A stretch of DNA of 64,000 nt from Plasmodiophora brassicae (Eukaryota > Endomyxa > Phytomyxea > Plasmodiophorida > Plasmodiophoridae): contig JASFAU010000011.1 in NCBI GenBank assembly GCA_039704465.1, positions 496,001 through 560,000 of the forward strand, given 5' to 3'. The notes under the pieces were generated by a model that worked only from the letters and a program-made list of their open reading frames with translations, had not been told where the DNA came from and made no database searches. Both the position numbers and the translations under genes were made by a program. Of the stretch, positions 1 through 9,190 are shown one piece after another (within the stretch, counting starts at the first letter, position 1; each line of letters begins with the position of its first letter).

Positions 1-67
1 AAAACCGTTCAGCGTCCGCCCATTCAAATCCTACCCTGTCAACGGATGGCACACATTCTATTCTGGG
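1..67. repeat. Left copy of a 67-bp direct repeat
   Basis: Positions 1-67 match 1445-1511 with only a few mismatches. The copy starts at the window edge, so it may extend further left. The two copies flank the foldback region. A 67-bp unit is too long for a normal target-site duplication, so they are more likely terminal repeats of an element or a local duplication. Confidence 0.85.
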
Positions 68-111
68 TGGCAAACCATGCACGAATTATCAGCCTCTACC
101 CAGGCATGGCA

Positions 112-1004
112 GTTCCGCCGGTCACATTGTACGTGGTGCGCTCCACAGAACAGACATGGACGACGGTCTTGCCGAAGACTACCTGAGTACTATGGTCGAA
201 CGATGTTCTCATTGTCGGGGCGCGAATGTTTCCAAATGAGAACATCAGTTGCTGTGGCCGGCCGCTACCACCATATCACGTTGCCGCTACGAACCGTCGC
301 CGACATCCCTCAGCAAATCTTATTTTCTGAAACGGAACAGGTATCGCTCCTCATTTCGTCAACCATAACGGCGGCCGTTACCGCAATGGATCCTGCTATA
401 CAAGACATTCACGAACATCAGTTGCTGTAGAAGCTACCACCATATCACGTTGCCGCTACGAACCGTCGCCGACCTCCCTCAGCAAATCTAATTTTCTGAA
501 ACGGAACAGGTATCGCTCCTCACTTCGTCAACCATAACGGCGGCCGTTACCGCAATGGATCCTGCTATTCAAGACATTCACGCTGCGATAGACGAAGTTC
601 GTTCGGCACAGTTGCAGTATCAATTTCTGGAATACGTAAAACAATTCGAGAAATTGATACTGCAACTGTGCCGAACGAACTTCGTCTCGTAATAAAGCTA
701 TCGCAGCATGAATGTCTTGTATAGCAGGATCCATTGCGGTAACGGCCGCCGTTATGGTTGACGAAGTGAGGAGCGATACCTGTTCCGTTTCAGAAAATAA
801 GGTTTGCTGAGGGATGTCGGCGACGGTTCGTAGCGGCAACGTGATATGGTGGTAGCGGCCACAGCAACTGATGTTCTCATTTGGAAACATTCGCGCCCCG
901 ACAATGAGAACATCGTTCGACCATAGTACTCAGGTAGTCTTCGGCAAGACCGTCGTCCATGTCTGTTCTGTGGAGCGCGCCACGTACAATGTGACCGGCG
1001 GATC
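112..1004. repeat. Large inverted (foldback) repeat
   Basis: The left arm (about 112-411) reappears as its near-perfect reverse complement at about 707-1004. A partial direct copy of the inner left arm lies at about 431-590. The arms share the stretches around ttccaaatgagaacatcagt and ccgcaatggatcctgctat. Open frames here run through both arms as mirror images and look non-coding. The structure resembles a foldback/MITE-like element or two inverted insertions of one element. No transposase is visible inside. Confidence 0.85.
591..686. repeat. Perfect 38-bp hairpin at the centre of the inverted repeat
   Basis: Positions 591-628 and 649-686 are exact reverse complements around a 20-nt loop. 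The pairing resumes outside with gctgcgata/tatcgcagc after a 12-nt unpaired insertion (687-698). The lack of any mismatch, against a few in the outer arms, points to recent formation or correction. Confidence 0.9.
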
Positions 1005-1444
1005 ACCGATGAATCCGATGACGCCTTGAAGCGTGATCGGGTGTTCAATGGTACACCGGGTCGCGGCCGTCGTAGGGCGACGCTAGACCTGCCTAGGGCA
1101 GCCGGACACCCGTGACGAGGGCAACCAAATAAGACACTGCAGCGTGCGAACTGTTGCCATTATACAGTGGTTGTTGTTTGGACATGCGACCCACTGCCAT
1201 GCCCGTGTGAGTCAATAGGGTTTGCGCCAGGCGTCACTGTCACCAAGTCATCCGCTACATAGTAGCGCCAAGCGGCGGCGTAGGAAGGCGCCAGTCGATC
1301 TCGAAGGACAGTCACAGTGCATGGCAGTACTGACGGTGCGTATTGAGTTGGCGCGATGGCTTCTTAAGGGACGATGTTCGCTCGTGACAATTGCGGTATC
1401 TGTTTTAATCCAACTGTTTACTTATTCCAGAAATCCCTTATACT

Positions 1445-1511
1445 AAAAACGTTCAGCGTCCGTCCATACAAATCCTACCCTGTCAACGGATGGCACACAT
1501 TCTATTCTGGG
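1445..1511. repeat. Right copy of the 67-bp direct repeat
   Basis: Matches positions 1-67. It ends just before recognisable copia reverse-transcriptase homology begins on the minus strand (about 1515), so it may be a remnant of the retroelement's 3' end or LTR duplicated by the foldback insertion. Confidence 0.85.
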
Positions 1512-1514
1512 ACC

Positions 1515-2760
1515 TGGTCAAACACAATCAACCACCGTCGCCGTCTGCGTCAGCCGCATCCAGAGGACCCATCTGGCAGGACCCATATCCTTGGTCTCGA
1601 ATCGTGTCGACAACATCGCCTTCACTTCGTCCACCAAGCCAATAGTGGGAAATCATCCACAAACACGCCAAGAAGTACGATATGCCTCCCGCGTCTGAGC
1701 ACGTACACGCAGGGATCGCCAAGCGCTCTCCCAAAACCGAAGCCAGACACAGTGGTGGAGCGCCTCGTATCACAGCGGAGGAGCTTCAACCAGGCCGTAG
1801 AGCGCCTTTGTCAGTTTCCACACGTACCCCTTGCTCTTCTGGTTGACGTTTCTCGGCTGCAACACGTCGATAGGTGCAGGAAAGCCGTCTTCACGTCAGT
1901 CTGATGAATCGTCGCTCCCATGACCGCTGCCATCGTGATCATCACCGTGAGCGTCGCGTAACGCAACGTCGGAGCAAACGTGTCTATCAGTGCCTTCCGG
2001 CTTCCAGGAGGGTCCGCACGACAACGCAGAACCTTGCCTTGTAGCGCAGGATGTTGCCGTCATCTCGTCGCGTTTCGTCTTATAGACCCTCTTCGACGAC
2101 AACACCGGCTCCGGCTCGTTGTCAGGGGGCGGGACCAGGTCAGCAACTTGTCCGTCCATGGCGCTCTGATGTTCGTCGCGTTCAGCCTCCATCCAACGAT
2201 GACGGTCAGGTTCGTTCACCGCTTCATGTTCCACCTGCGGGTCGGACGCTTCCGGGACTTCTCCCGAAAGCAGGCTCGCCAGCCCTTCATCATCGTCGTC
2301 AGGGACATCGTAGAACACGTCCACGTCCTCCCCACCTGACGACAGCGGTGCTTCGTCCTCCTCGGCGGCTTCATAACATGCTCCTTCTCTTCCGCCGGAA
2401 TCTCCATCTCGTCGTGCCAACTTCATCATCTCATCGAAGTCAACCTCCGCGAATCGATCAGGCTGGAACCTGATTCGCCTTGACCGTCGCAGTTCTGGCG
2501 AATAATGGTCGCCGCCCCCCTCCATCATCGTCATCATCATCATCGTCGCTTGCTGCATCATCATCGTCGTCCGCTGAATCATCGACATCGACAGCATCGA
2601 CCTCAGCCGCAGCAGCATCGCCCCCATTTTCCTCGTCCGCGTCCACATCCGTGGTCTTGAACGGGAATACCTCCCCGTAGAAGACACTTGACTTCTCCAG
2701 CCTGTACGCGCGCCTCGGTGACGACCATGAACGAAGGTGTCGCAAGCACTGCGCGGAAAC
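1515..2760 (-). mobile_element. Decayed Ty1/copia retrotransposon polyprotein
   Basis: Read on the minus strand in shifting frames, this is a copia pol remnant. Near 2660-2690 is an integrase C-terminal block (SSVFYGEVFPFKTT), followed by an acidic linker and RRSRRIRFQPDRF. The reverse transcriptase then begins: SSKRVYKTKRDE, TFAPTLRYATL, IHQTDVKTAFL, YVWKLTKALYGL, LLGVFVDDFPLL (catalytic YVDD box as FVDD) and KAMLSTRFETKDMGPARW. Successive blocks lie in different frames with internal stops, so no intact polyprotein remains. RNase H homology after the RT is missing, and the direct repeat at 1445-1511 starts there. Gag, protease and most of the integrase are not visible. This is a dead fragment. 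Confidence 0.88.
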
Positions 2761-3169
2761 AGGTGCATTGGTACCCTAGCTGGCGACAACGGTCTTTAAA
2801 AACCGTATCCCCTGAGGAGCTCTTCCCTCCTGCGATTGAGAGAGGTCCACAGCTTGCCCTGGATCAACGCTGGATGAACCGCCCTGCCAGTGGCATCGGA
2901 ATGACGTACCGCGAGAGACGGGTGTCTCAGTGACGCGCAACGAATCCGGCCCTTCACATTTGTTAGCCCAGAAGCGCTTCTCACATCACGCCCTACGAGC
3001 ACCTTCGTATTCGCACTCGGCGAACAATAACACGGCGAGCTTGTACAACCTCAAACACACGCTGAACGCGTACGTCGGTGCATGGTCACATGCTCGAAAC
3101 AACAAGGGCGGAAGGGCTCAGCCAGATCATTGTTGGTCGGTCGAAGCAGAGCAGACCAGCACGCGATGT
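2761..3169. other. Stretch without a recognisable gene
   Basis: This lies upstream (minus sense) of the copia remnant and may contain more decayed integrase. I could not align a clear motif. No convincing intact reading frame was seen. Confidence 0.5.
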
Positions 3170-3961
3170 CTAATACATTGACATTGACAGGACAATGACC
3201 GGCAGGATGTTTGTAGCGAACGAAATTCGTAGTACATGAGAGAATCCTGTGGCGGCGGGCGCATCCTGTCCGTTACTGTTGTCCTTCTGGGCCGCTCGAG
3301 GTGGCCCATCTGGACTGGAGGCAGGTTCAGCATGGCGGCTGCTGCGCACATGCTCATCGACGCGGTCTTCGCCCGGTCCAGGCAGGGCCGGCGGCAAGAC
3401 GAGTCTAGGGGGCCGCCGCTCGCCCAGCTGCTGCACGCCACGATAGGTCAGCATCGCGCCAATGAACGTCGCCACGGGCATGCTAGGAACAAGGATTGAA
3501 GGAATCAGGAACGTGACAGGCATGAACGGAATCATGACGAGAACACGAACGATCAGCAACAGGGCGCCAACCATGGCCACGAGTTCATCGGGATCCACCT
3601 GCCTCAGCTCTCGCGCAACGGCCGGGCACACGTTGACGATCGCTTTGCCGATAACAACGATGCCGGGGACGACCATCGTCATGATCGGGTCCGACCTCCT
3701 CGCGTTCCGGATCACACGCGTCGCATTCGTCCCCGACAGATCGAGCAGGATCATCGACACGGCAACGAGCGGCGCAACCGGCAGCATCGGCACCGCCATC
3801 GACATCGTCGCCGGCGACACCGCCGACGCTATCGCCCGCAGCACGACGCCCGACCCGCGCGCCCCCAGCGCCAGCACCACGGACACCAGCACCCGGCCTG
3901 CATCCGTCAGGAACGCCACGAACGCGTCCAGGTCCGGCCCGACCACCGTCACACTTTGCAT
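3170..3961 (-). CDS. Predicted multi-pass membrane protein, unrecognised
   Basis: This is a single-exon frame of 263 codons starting at the ATG at 3961-3959. It begins MQSVTVVGPDLDAFVAFL and has hydrophobic stretches consistent with four or five membrane segments, for example VLVSVVLALGA, MTMVVPGIVVIGKAIV and a long one around ALLLIVRVLVMIPFM. The C-terminal third is polar and rich in Pro, Arg and Glu. The frame continues open upstream to 4168, but the ATG at 3961 is preferred because a TATA-like box lies about 110 bp before it. I recognise no family. The opposite strand carries a long shadow frame (3462-4076) of Thr/Ser/Arg-rich composition, which I consider non-coding. Confidence 0.5.
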   Translation of the reverse strand: MQSVTVVGPDLDAFVAFLTDAGRVLVSVVLALGARGSGVVLRAIASAVSPATMSMAVPMLPVAPLVAVSMILLDLSGTNATRVIRNARRSDPIMTMVVPGIVVIGKAIVNVCPAVARELRQVDPDELVAMVGALLLIVRVLVMIPFMPVTFLIPSILVPSMPVATFIGAMLTYRGVQQLGERRPPRLVLPPALPGPGEDRVDEHVRSSRHAEPASSPDGPPRAAQKDNSNGQDAPAATGFSHVLRISFATNILPVIVLSMSMY

Positions 3962-4070
3962 GACGACCGTCGCCCAAATGAAAACGTGGGGGGGGCGTCC
4001 TGTCCCCGGGGGTGACCGGCGACGTCGACACGGCCGCGTTGGCACGGAGCACGCACGGCCCCGCGCGCCC

Positions 4071-4080
4071 CTATAAATAG
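4071..4080. promoter_or_regulatory. Palindromic TATA box between divergent genes
   Basis: The sequence ctataaatag reads as a TATA element on the plus strand and as ctatttatag on the minus strand. It lies about 110 bp upstream of the minus-strand start at 3961 and 255 bp upstream of the plus-strand start at 4335, embedded in very GC-rich sequence. It could serve either or both genes. Confidence 0.55.
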
Positions 4081-4334
4081 GCTCAAGTGCGCGCGGCGAC
4101 GGTCTGGGGGCGACTCTCGCGCGACACGCGCACTGCCGGACATTGCGCGGGTCCAGCACGTCACACACGGCGGGCGACGCTTCGTGAGGGCCCCGGTCCG
4201 TCGTCTTGTAACGTGGGCGACCGGGGGGCGGGTTGCGCGGGCGCGCGCGCGATGGGCGGACGTTGGCGGGTGCCGTCGCTTCGGACGCGGTCTCTGCGCC
4301 AGTTGGTCAATACGGGTCGTTGGACGAAACCGCC

Positions 4335-4930
4335 ATGTCGTTGTTCGCCGATGCGCCCGCGCCGTCGATCGTGGCCTCGGACGGCGTGCGCCCCGAGCCG
4401 CAGCTGTTCACGTTCCGGCACGACTCGTCGGGGAAGTTCGTGGCGGCGGTCGCGGCGCTGAAGACGGGGACGACCGTGTTCGAGGAGGTCGGCGAGGTGA
4501 GATCGCTGCCGGACAAGTACACGCTGCAGCTGGACGACGGGCAGCACATGCTGTGCGCCGGCCCGCTCATCTTCTGCAACCACTCCTGCGAGCCCAACTG
4601 CAAGGCCCAGGTCGAGTACGGCCTCGTGCGCATGGTCGCCATCAAGCAGATCAACGCCGGCGACCCGATCACGGTAACGTAGCGCGTGTCAGTGTGCCGC
4701 GACCCGCATGACCCCCCGCCTGACGGTCCGCCTGTGCGTCCCAGTTCGACTACAACACGACCGAATGGGACATGGCGTCGCCGTTCGACTGCATCTGTGG
4801 GGCGTCCAACTGCAAGAAGCGCGTCGCCGGCTTCAAGAACCTGACGCCGGCCCAGAAGGCCGACATCGACCGCGCCCTCATGTCGCCCTTCATCCTGGAG
4901 AAGGCCACGCAGCCGGCGAAGCAAGCGTGA
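4335..4930 (+). CDS. Small SET-domain protein (putative lysine methyltransferase fold)
   Basis: Two exons, 4335-4673 and 4745-4930, joined by a 71-bp phase-0 intron, give 174 residues. The start MSLFADAPAPS follows a good cgccATG context. The C-terminal half carries the SET core: IFCNHSCEPNCKAQVEYG (cofactor-binding NHSCxPN motif), then GDPITV joined across the intron to TFDYNTTEW (catalytic-Tyr FDY motif), then CICGASNCKKRVAGF, which matches a post-SET Cys cluster. The splice restores ITFDY exactly. The N-terminal region (about residues 20-55) fits the usual SET start only loosely, and no separate targeting domain is present. The protein is a minimal SET-post-SET enzyme. Its substrate, histone or other, cannot be inferred. 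Confidence 0.78.
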
Positions 4931-5130
4931 CGCGCCGTCGCCCCGATTACATCGACACGATGCCCTCTGTCTTAACACGCAACCCTATCCCATCCCATAC
5001 GTATAGGAGCAACGCACAGCATGCGCCCGTGTCGTCGACGCTCGCGCGTTGCACGCCGAGTACCGGGTTCTCCCGTCACAGTGGCACGACGAGTTGCTGG
5101 TCGCGTCCGTTCGCTGGCTGGCTCAGGCGA

Positions 5131-6754
5131 ATGAGCAGCGGCAGTCGGCCGCTGAAGGCGCTCACCGTCCACCTGTACGACACGTACTCGAAGATCAACG
5201 CGACGGCCGCGGCACCGCCCGACAACGCTGGATCGTCGTCGGACGACGCCGCCGCCCATGACTACGCGGTTCGCCCTGGGGAATGCATGCACCAGCGGTA
5301 CATGGTCGACAGCGTCATCGGCAAAGGGTCGTTCGGGCAGGTACTACCCGGTTGCCGCCTGCGTGACCCATGACGATCGTCGTGACGGGTGCGTGTGCCC
5401 CTGCCAGGTCGTCAAGGCGTTCGACCGGGTGTCGGGCACCTGGGTGGCCATCAAGCTCATCAAGCGCCTGAAGGTGTTCACGGCGCAGGCGCAGACCGAG
5501 ATCCGGATCCTGCGGCACCTGAAGCGTCGTGACCCGCTGCGGCGCTGGCACATTGTGACCATGATGGACAGTTTCGTCCACGACGGGCACCAGTGCATCG
5601 TCTTCGAGATGCTGTCCAGCAACCTGTACGAGGTGCTGCGCGGCACCCGGTTCCGGGGCCTGTCGCTGACCCTGGTGCGACACGTCGGCAGGCAGCTGGC
5701 CGAGGCCCTGCACTTCCTCGACAATGAATCCGTACGTAGCGGCCTGCCGCCCAGCGCCATCGGCTGTGCCATTGACAGTGGGCGGTGCTCAGATTATCAG
5801 CTGCGATCTGAAACCTGAAAAGTCAGTTGGCGCGCGCCGGGTGCCGGTACCCCCGTCACGTGACGCGTGCGATACAGTATCCTGTTGCAGCATCCGCACC
5901 GGTTCGAGGTGAAGGTCATCGACTTCGGGTCGGCGTGCTTCGAGAGCGAACAGATCTACACGTACATCCAGAGCCGGTTCTACAGGGCGCCCGAGGTCCT
6001 CATCGGCGATGTCGTCACGACCGCCATCGAGTACGCATACGGCATGTACGCGAATGCCCTGTCTGACCGTTCCCCAACAGCATGTGGTCCCTTGGGTGCA
6101 TACTCGTCGAGCTCTACACGGTACAGCACGTGGCCGGGTGCTGGCCGCAACCGTGTATGGCTAACCGGCGGGATCGGTGCAGGGCGAGCCGCTCTTCAGC
6201 GGCGGGTCGGAACTGGAGCAGATGCAACAGTTCGTCAGCGTCCTCGGCCTGCCGCCACGTGTCGTTGTCGACCGATCCCGGAAGGCGCACGTCTACTTCG
6301 AGTACGACCAGTTCGGCCATTGCGTACTTCGAGGCGGCGCACCCGGCAGGGCGGTATGCCTGCCATCACTCCCGGCCCGCTGTTCGACCGCTGCTGACCC
6401 GGGATCGCCCCCTTCGCAGTCGTCCGTGTCCAAATTAGCAAGCGTGATCAGCGAGCACGTCCCCATTGTGCGGCACAGTCAACTGGAGCACAGTACTCGA
6501 CCGACGGGTGTCCCCTGTGCATGCACCGCGCGCTGACTGGCCCGTCGTGCTCTCTAGCGGCGTTCCTGAACCTGCTGCACAGAATGCTGGAATTCGACCC
6601 ACGGGTGCGCATCCGGCCCAGCGAGGCGCTGACGCACCCGTTCCTCAGGGATGAGTACGCTCGTCCGCAGACGGCGAACGCTCGGCTACGGTCGGCCCAT
6701 GCCCGGCCTGTGCACATATCCGATCAGCGAGGGCCTTACTGTAGAGAACGATAA
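5131..6754 (+). CDS. DYRK-family dual-specificity protein kinase
   Basis: Eight exons (5131-5340, 5408-5731, 5793-5821, 5878-6030, 6081-6120, 6183-6353, 6420-6492, 6558-6754) with introns of 50-67 bp join in frame to 398 codons. The DYRK-specific region upstream of the kinase ([22 protein letters not shown]) is followed by [14 protein letters not shown], the VAIK lysine, [12 protein letters not shown], the loop CDLKPEN, DFGSAC, the autophosphorylation segment [36 protein letters not shown] and an ending around [12 protein letters not shown]. This is closest to the DYRK1/Yak1 type. Oddly, the catalytic loop reads [10 protein letters not shown], with Ser where DYRKs have His before CDLKPEN. The start at 5131 is the first Met after a possible 3' splice site, so a 5' exon may be missed. 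The C-terminal tail is short. It ends 225 bp from the convergent giant gene. Confidence 0.9.
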
Positions 6755-6979
6755 CAATGTCGGCCAGTGGACGACTGGGGGTCCCGTCGACCCCCGGAAG
6801 CGTCTGCTTTGCAAGTTCCCGTTCGGCGACGTGTCGAACAATAGTGTTGTCCCACTCAGCCGTTCAGTACACCCATGCGTTGACGATGGAAACAGCACTA
6901 CGTTGTAAACGACGTCTCTATCATCGATTTGGAAACAACGGCATTATTATTACTTGCTTAGAGATACGCTAAAGACAGC

Positions 6980-9190
6980 CTAGTCTTTGGCATCTTCTTC
7001 ATCGCTGGATAGGTCGTGTCGAACGGGACCCGGTTTCTTGACGGGAGGCAGGCGCTTCTTCTGCCGCATGTCCTTGAACTTCTTGCGGTCATCTTTACGC
7101 TCCTGCTTGACGTCGACCTTATCGTCATCGTCGTCGTCGACCTTCTTGGCCTTGACGGGAGGCTTCACGGGCGCCAGTTTCTTCGCCGGCCCGCCCTTGG
7201 GCAGCCGTTGAGCAATCGGCTCTGATGGCGGCGCCTCCAGAGGGATCTGGTCGTCTTCTGAATCGGACGAAATATCGCCACGCGCGGGAAGCACGACAGG
7301 CGTCGCCGATGGACGAGACGTTGGCCGCGATAACGATGGACTGATCGAAGCCGGGCGCGACAACCCTGGCTTCTCTGTGGAAGTCGTCCGTGATAAGCTC
7401 GGTTTCTCAGTCGACGGTGCCCGCAGCACATTTGGCTTCTCGGGCGAAGCAAGAGGCGGCAACCCGGCCCTCCGAGCGCCGGCAGGAGCAACGGGAGCAC
7501 CAAGCGGAGCAAGCTTACGGATCGGATCCTTGACTTCCAGGGCTGAATCATCGACCCTGCTTCTAGGGCTTTGCCCAACGATGGAATCTACCTGCTTCGT
7601 CTCTACTCGTGCGCGAACTGGTGCAACCAGCTCGACAGAAAGCGGTACCGATGGCGGTACGTCATCACCCAGCGTCAGTGGAGAGGCAGGCGGAGGCACT
7701 TCAGCGGGCGCAGCGACTAGGGACGGGGACTCTGGGACAACTGGGACCACGATCGTTGGGAGCCTGCCGGGAGTTTGCCCTTCTTGTTCTCGTGGTGATC
7801 GGGGTGCCGCAATGGGCGGTAGGGCAGATTCGGACGGAACCTCAGCGCCGGTTGATTCTACGACACTTGAACGTGAAGGCAGCTGCGTTGCTGGTGATGC
7901 CTCTGCCGAGGCTGGCGGTATGGCTGGCTCTCGGTGGGGTTCCGCCCTCCCCGACCCTGATGCACTGGGAAGCCGACGAAGTTGCGGCCTTGGTGAAGCC
8001 TGTCGAAATCATGGTAAGCACATGAAAGGTGACCCGAACGTATACATCGTCACTGACGATCGGAGGAAGAGACTGTAGGACCGAATCCCCTGGCGTCGGT
8101 GTAGAAGCCGTTCCTTCGGTGGAAGTGGGCTTAGGAGGCTCAGCCGAATCAGTTTTCGCACGCCTGTGACCATCTGCGGTCAGGCAAGATTCTGAGAAAT
8201 CCCGGAAGACAGCAACGATGTTACCTAGAGTCACGCGACGTAGACGCCTGTCGTGAAATCGTCTTCGATGGAGCAGCAGAAGGACGTCGAGACGCTGCTG
8301 GAGTTTGAGCCTTACTGGCCGGAGGCTACGACATGGTTAGCAACGTAGCATACAATGGATAACGTGCAACAGACCCCATTTGTGCGAATAATACAGTTCC
8401 GGCAGCGGGTTCTGAACACCTGCAGAGCAAACGTAAGTACGACGATTACGACTAGAAGAAGACGGGCCGCCGACTTGGTTTTCTCTGTAGAAGTTTCGCC
8501 ATTTCTCATTCTCGTTGAACTCCTTCATGAATTCAGGATTCAACTTCAGCTTATCGAACTTGTCGACGAGGTCCATGAATCGAATCAGCTGCTCGACGGA
8601 CAGGTTCATCACCGTGCCACACTGTTCACAAGCTCCTATGATTCGGAGTCTGAGCATCCGGCTATGTGGCTCCGGTCAAATGCTTCTATACCTTTCCGGG
8701 CGCCGAATGTGACCCCGGAAACCAACGCCCGCAGTCGTAGATGCTTGCGAGATCTTGCGAGCCACCATTCGCTGATAGACCTCGCAGCTTCAGAGCGATC
8801 GCCGAGGTATACCTGCATCACTCGTGTTATGAAACGGGATACAACCGGAAAACACTGATACCTCTTGCTTCTTTTCCTCATCCGAATGGAAGGCCTCGCT
8901 GTCAGAAGAAACATCATTGACGTTATCGAAGTGGCCGTCCGCTTGCTGGTGGATGAGGGTCTCGTATTGGTTGATTAGGTAAGGGCGGTTTCTCTCGATT
9001 GATCTAGAATCCATACGTTATCCTCTGACCATACGCACACGTGATAATTGTCTGACCTTGGAGTTAGAACTGATGTGAGATGGTGAAGGAGCCAGAGTTT
9101 GTTGTGCTTCAAGAATTTCATCCGAACAGCCTCCGACGTGATGTTGCTCCTCAGCTCATACTTCTCCTCGTATTCGCTTAGTTCCGACAT
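6980..9190 (-). other. Giant protein: cytoplasmic tail with CxxC pair
   Basis: Several small exons encode EYEEKYELRSNITSEAVRMK, FLKHNKLWLLHHLTSVLTPR, RNRPYLINQYETL, an acidic SSDSEAFHSDEE run and ISEWWLARSRKHLRLR. Next come CEQCG and, about 60 residues later across an intron, CRNC (VFRTRCRNC), a plausible two-part zinc knuckle flanking FNENEKWRNFYRENQ. The last segment (about 6980-8240) is Pro/Ser/Ala-rich with STEKPSLSR-like repeats, then VKAKKVDDDDDDK and a basic KKRLPPVKK stretch. The CxxC module and the VLTPR/RPYL segment are the parts most likely conserved in relatives. The Pro-rich end is probably lineage-specific. Confidence 0.75.

Noticed and set aside
77..1048. Short frames with repeated peptide segments on both strands
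   Set aside because: They are mirror translations of the inverted repeat arms and show no protein family.
3462..4076. 204-codon plus-strand frame rich in Thr, Ser and Arg
   Set aside because: It mirrors the minus-strand hydrophobic protein in GC-rich sequence and has no motif or splice context.
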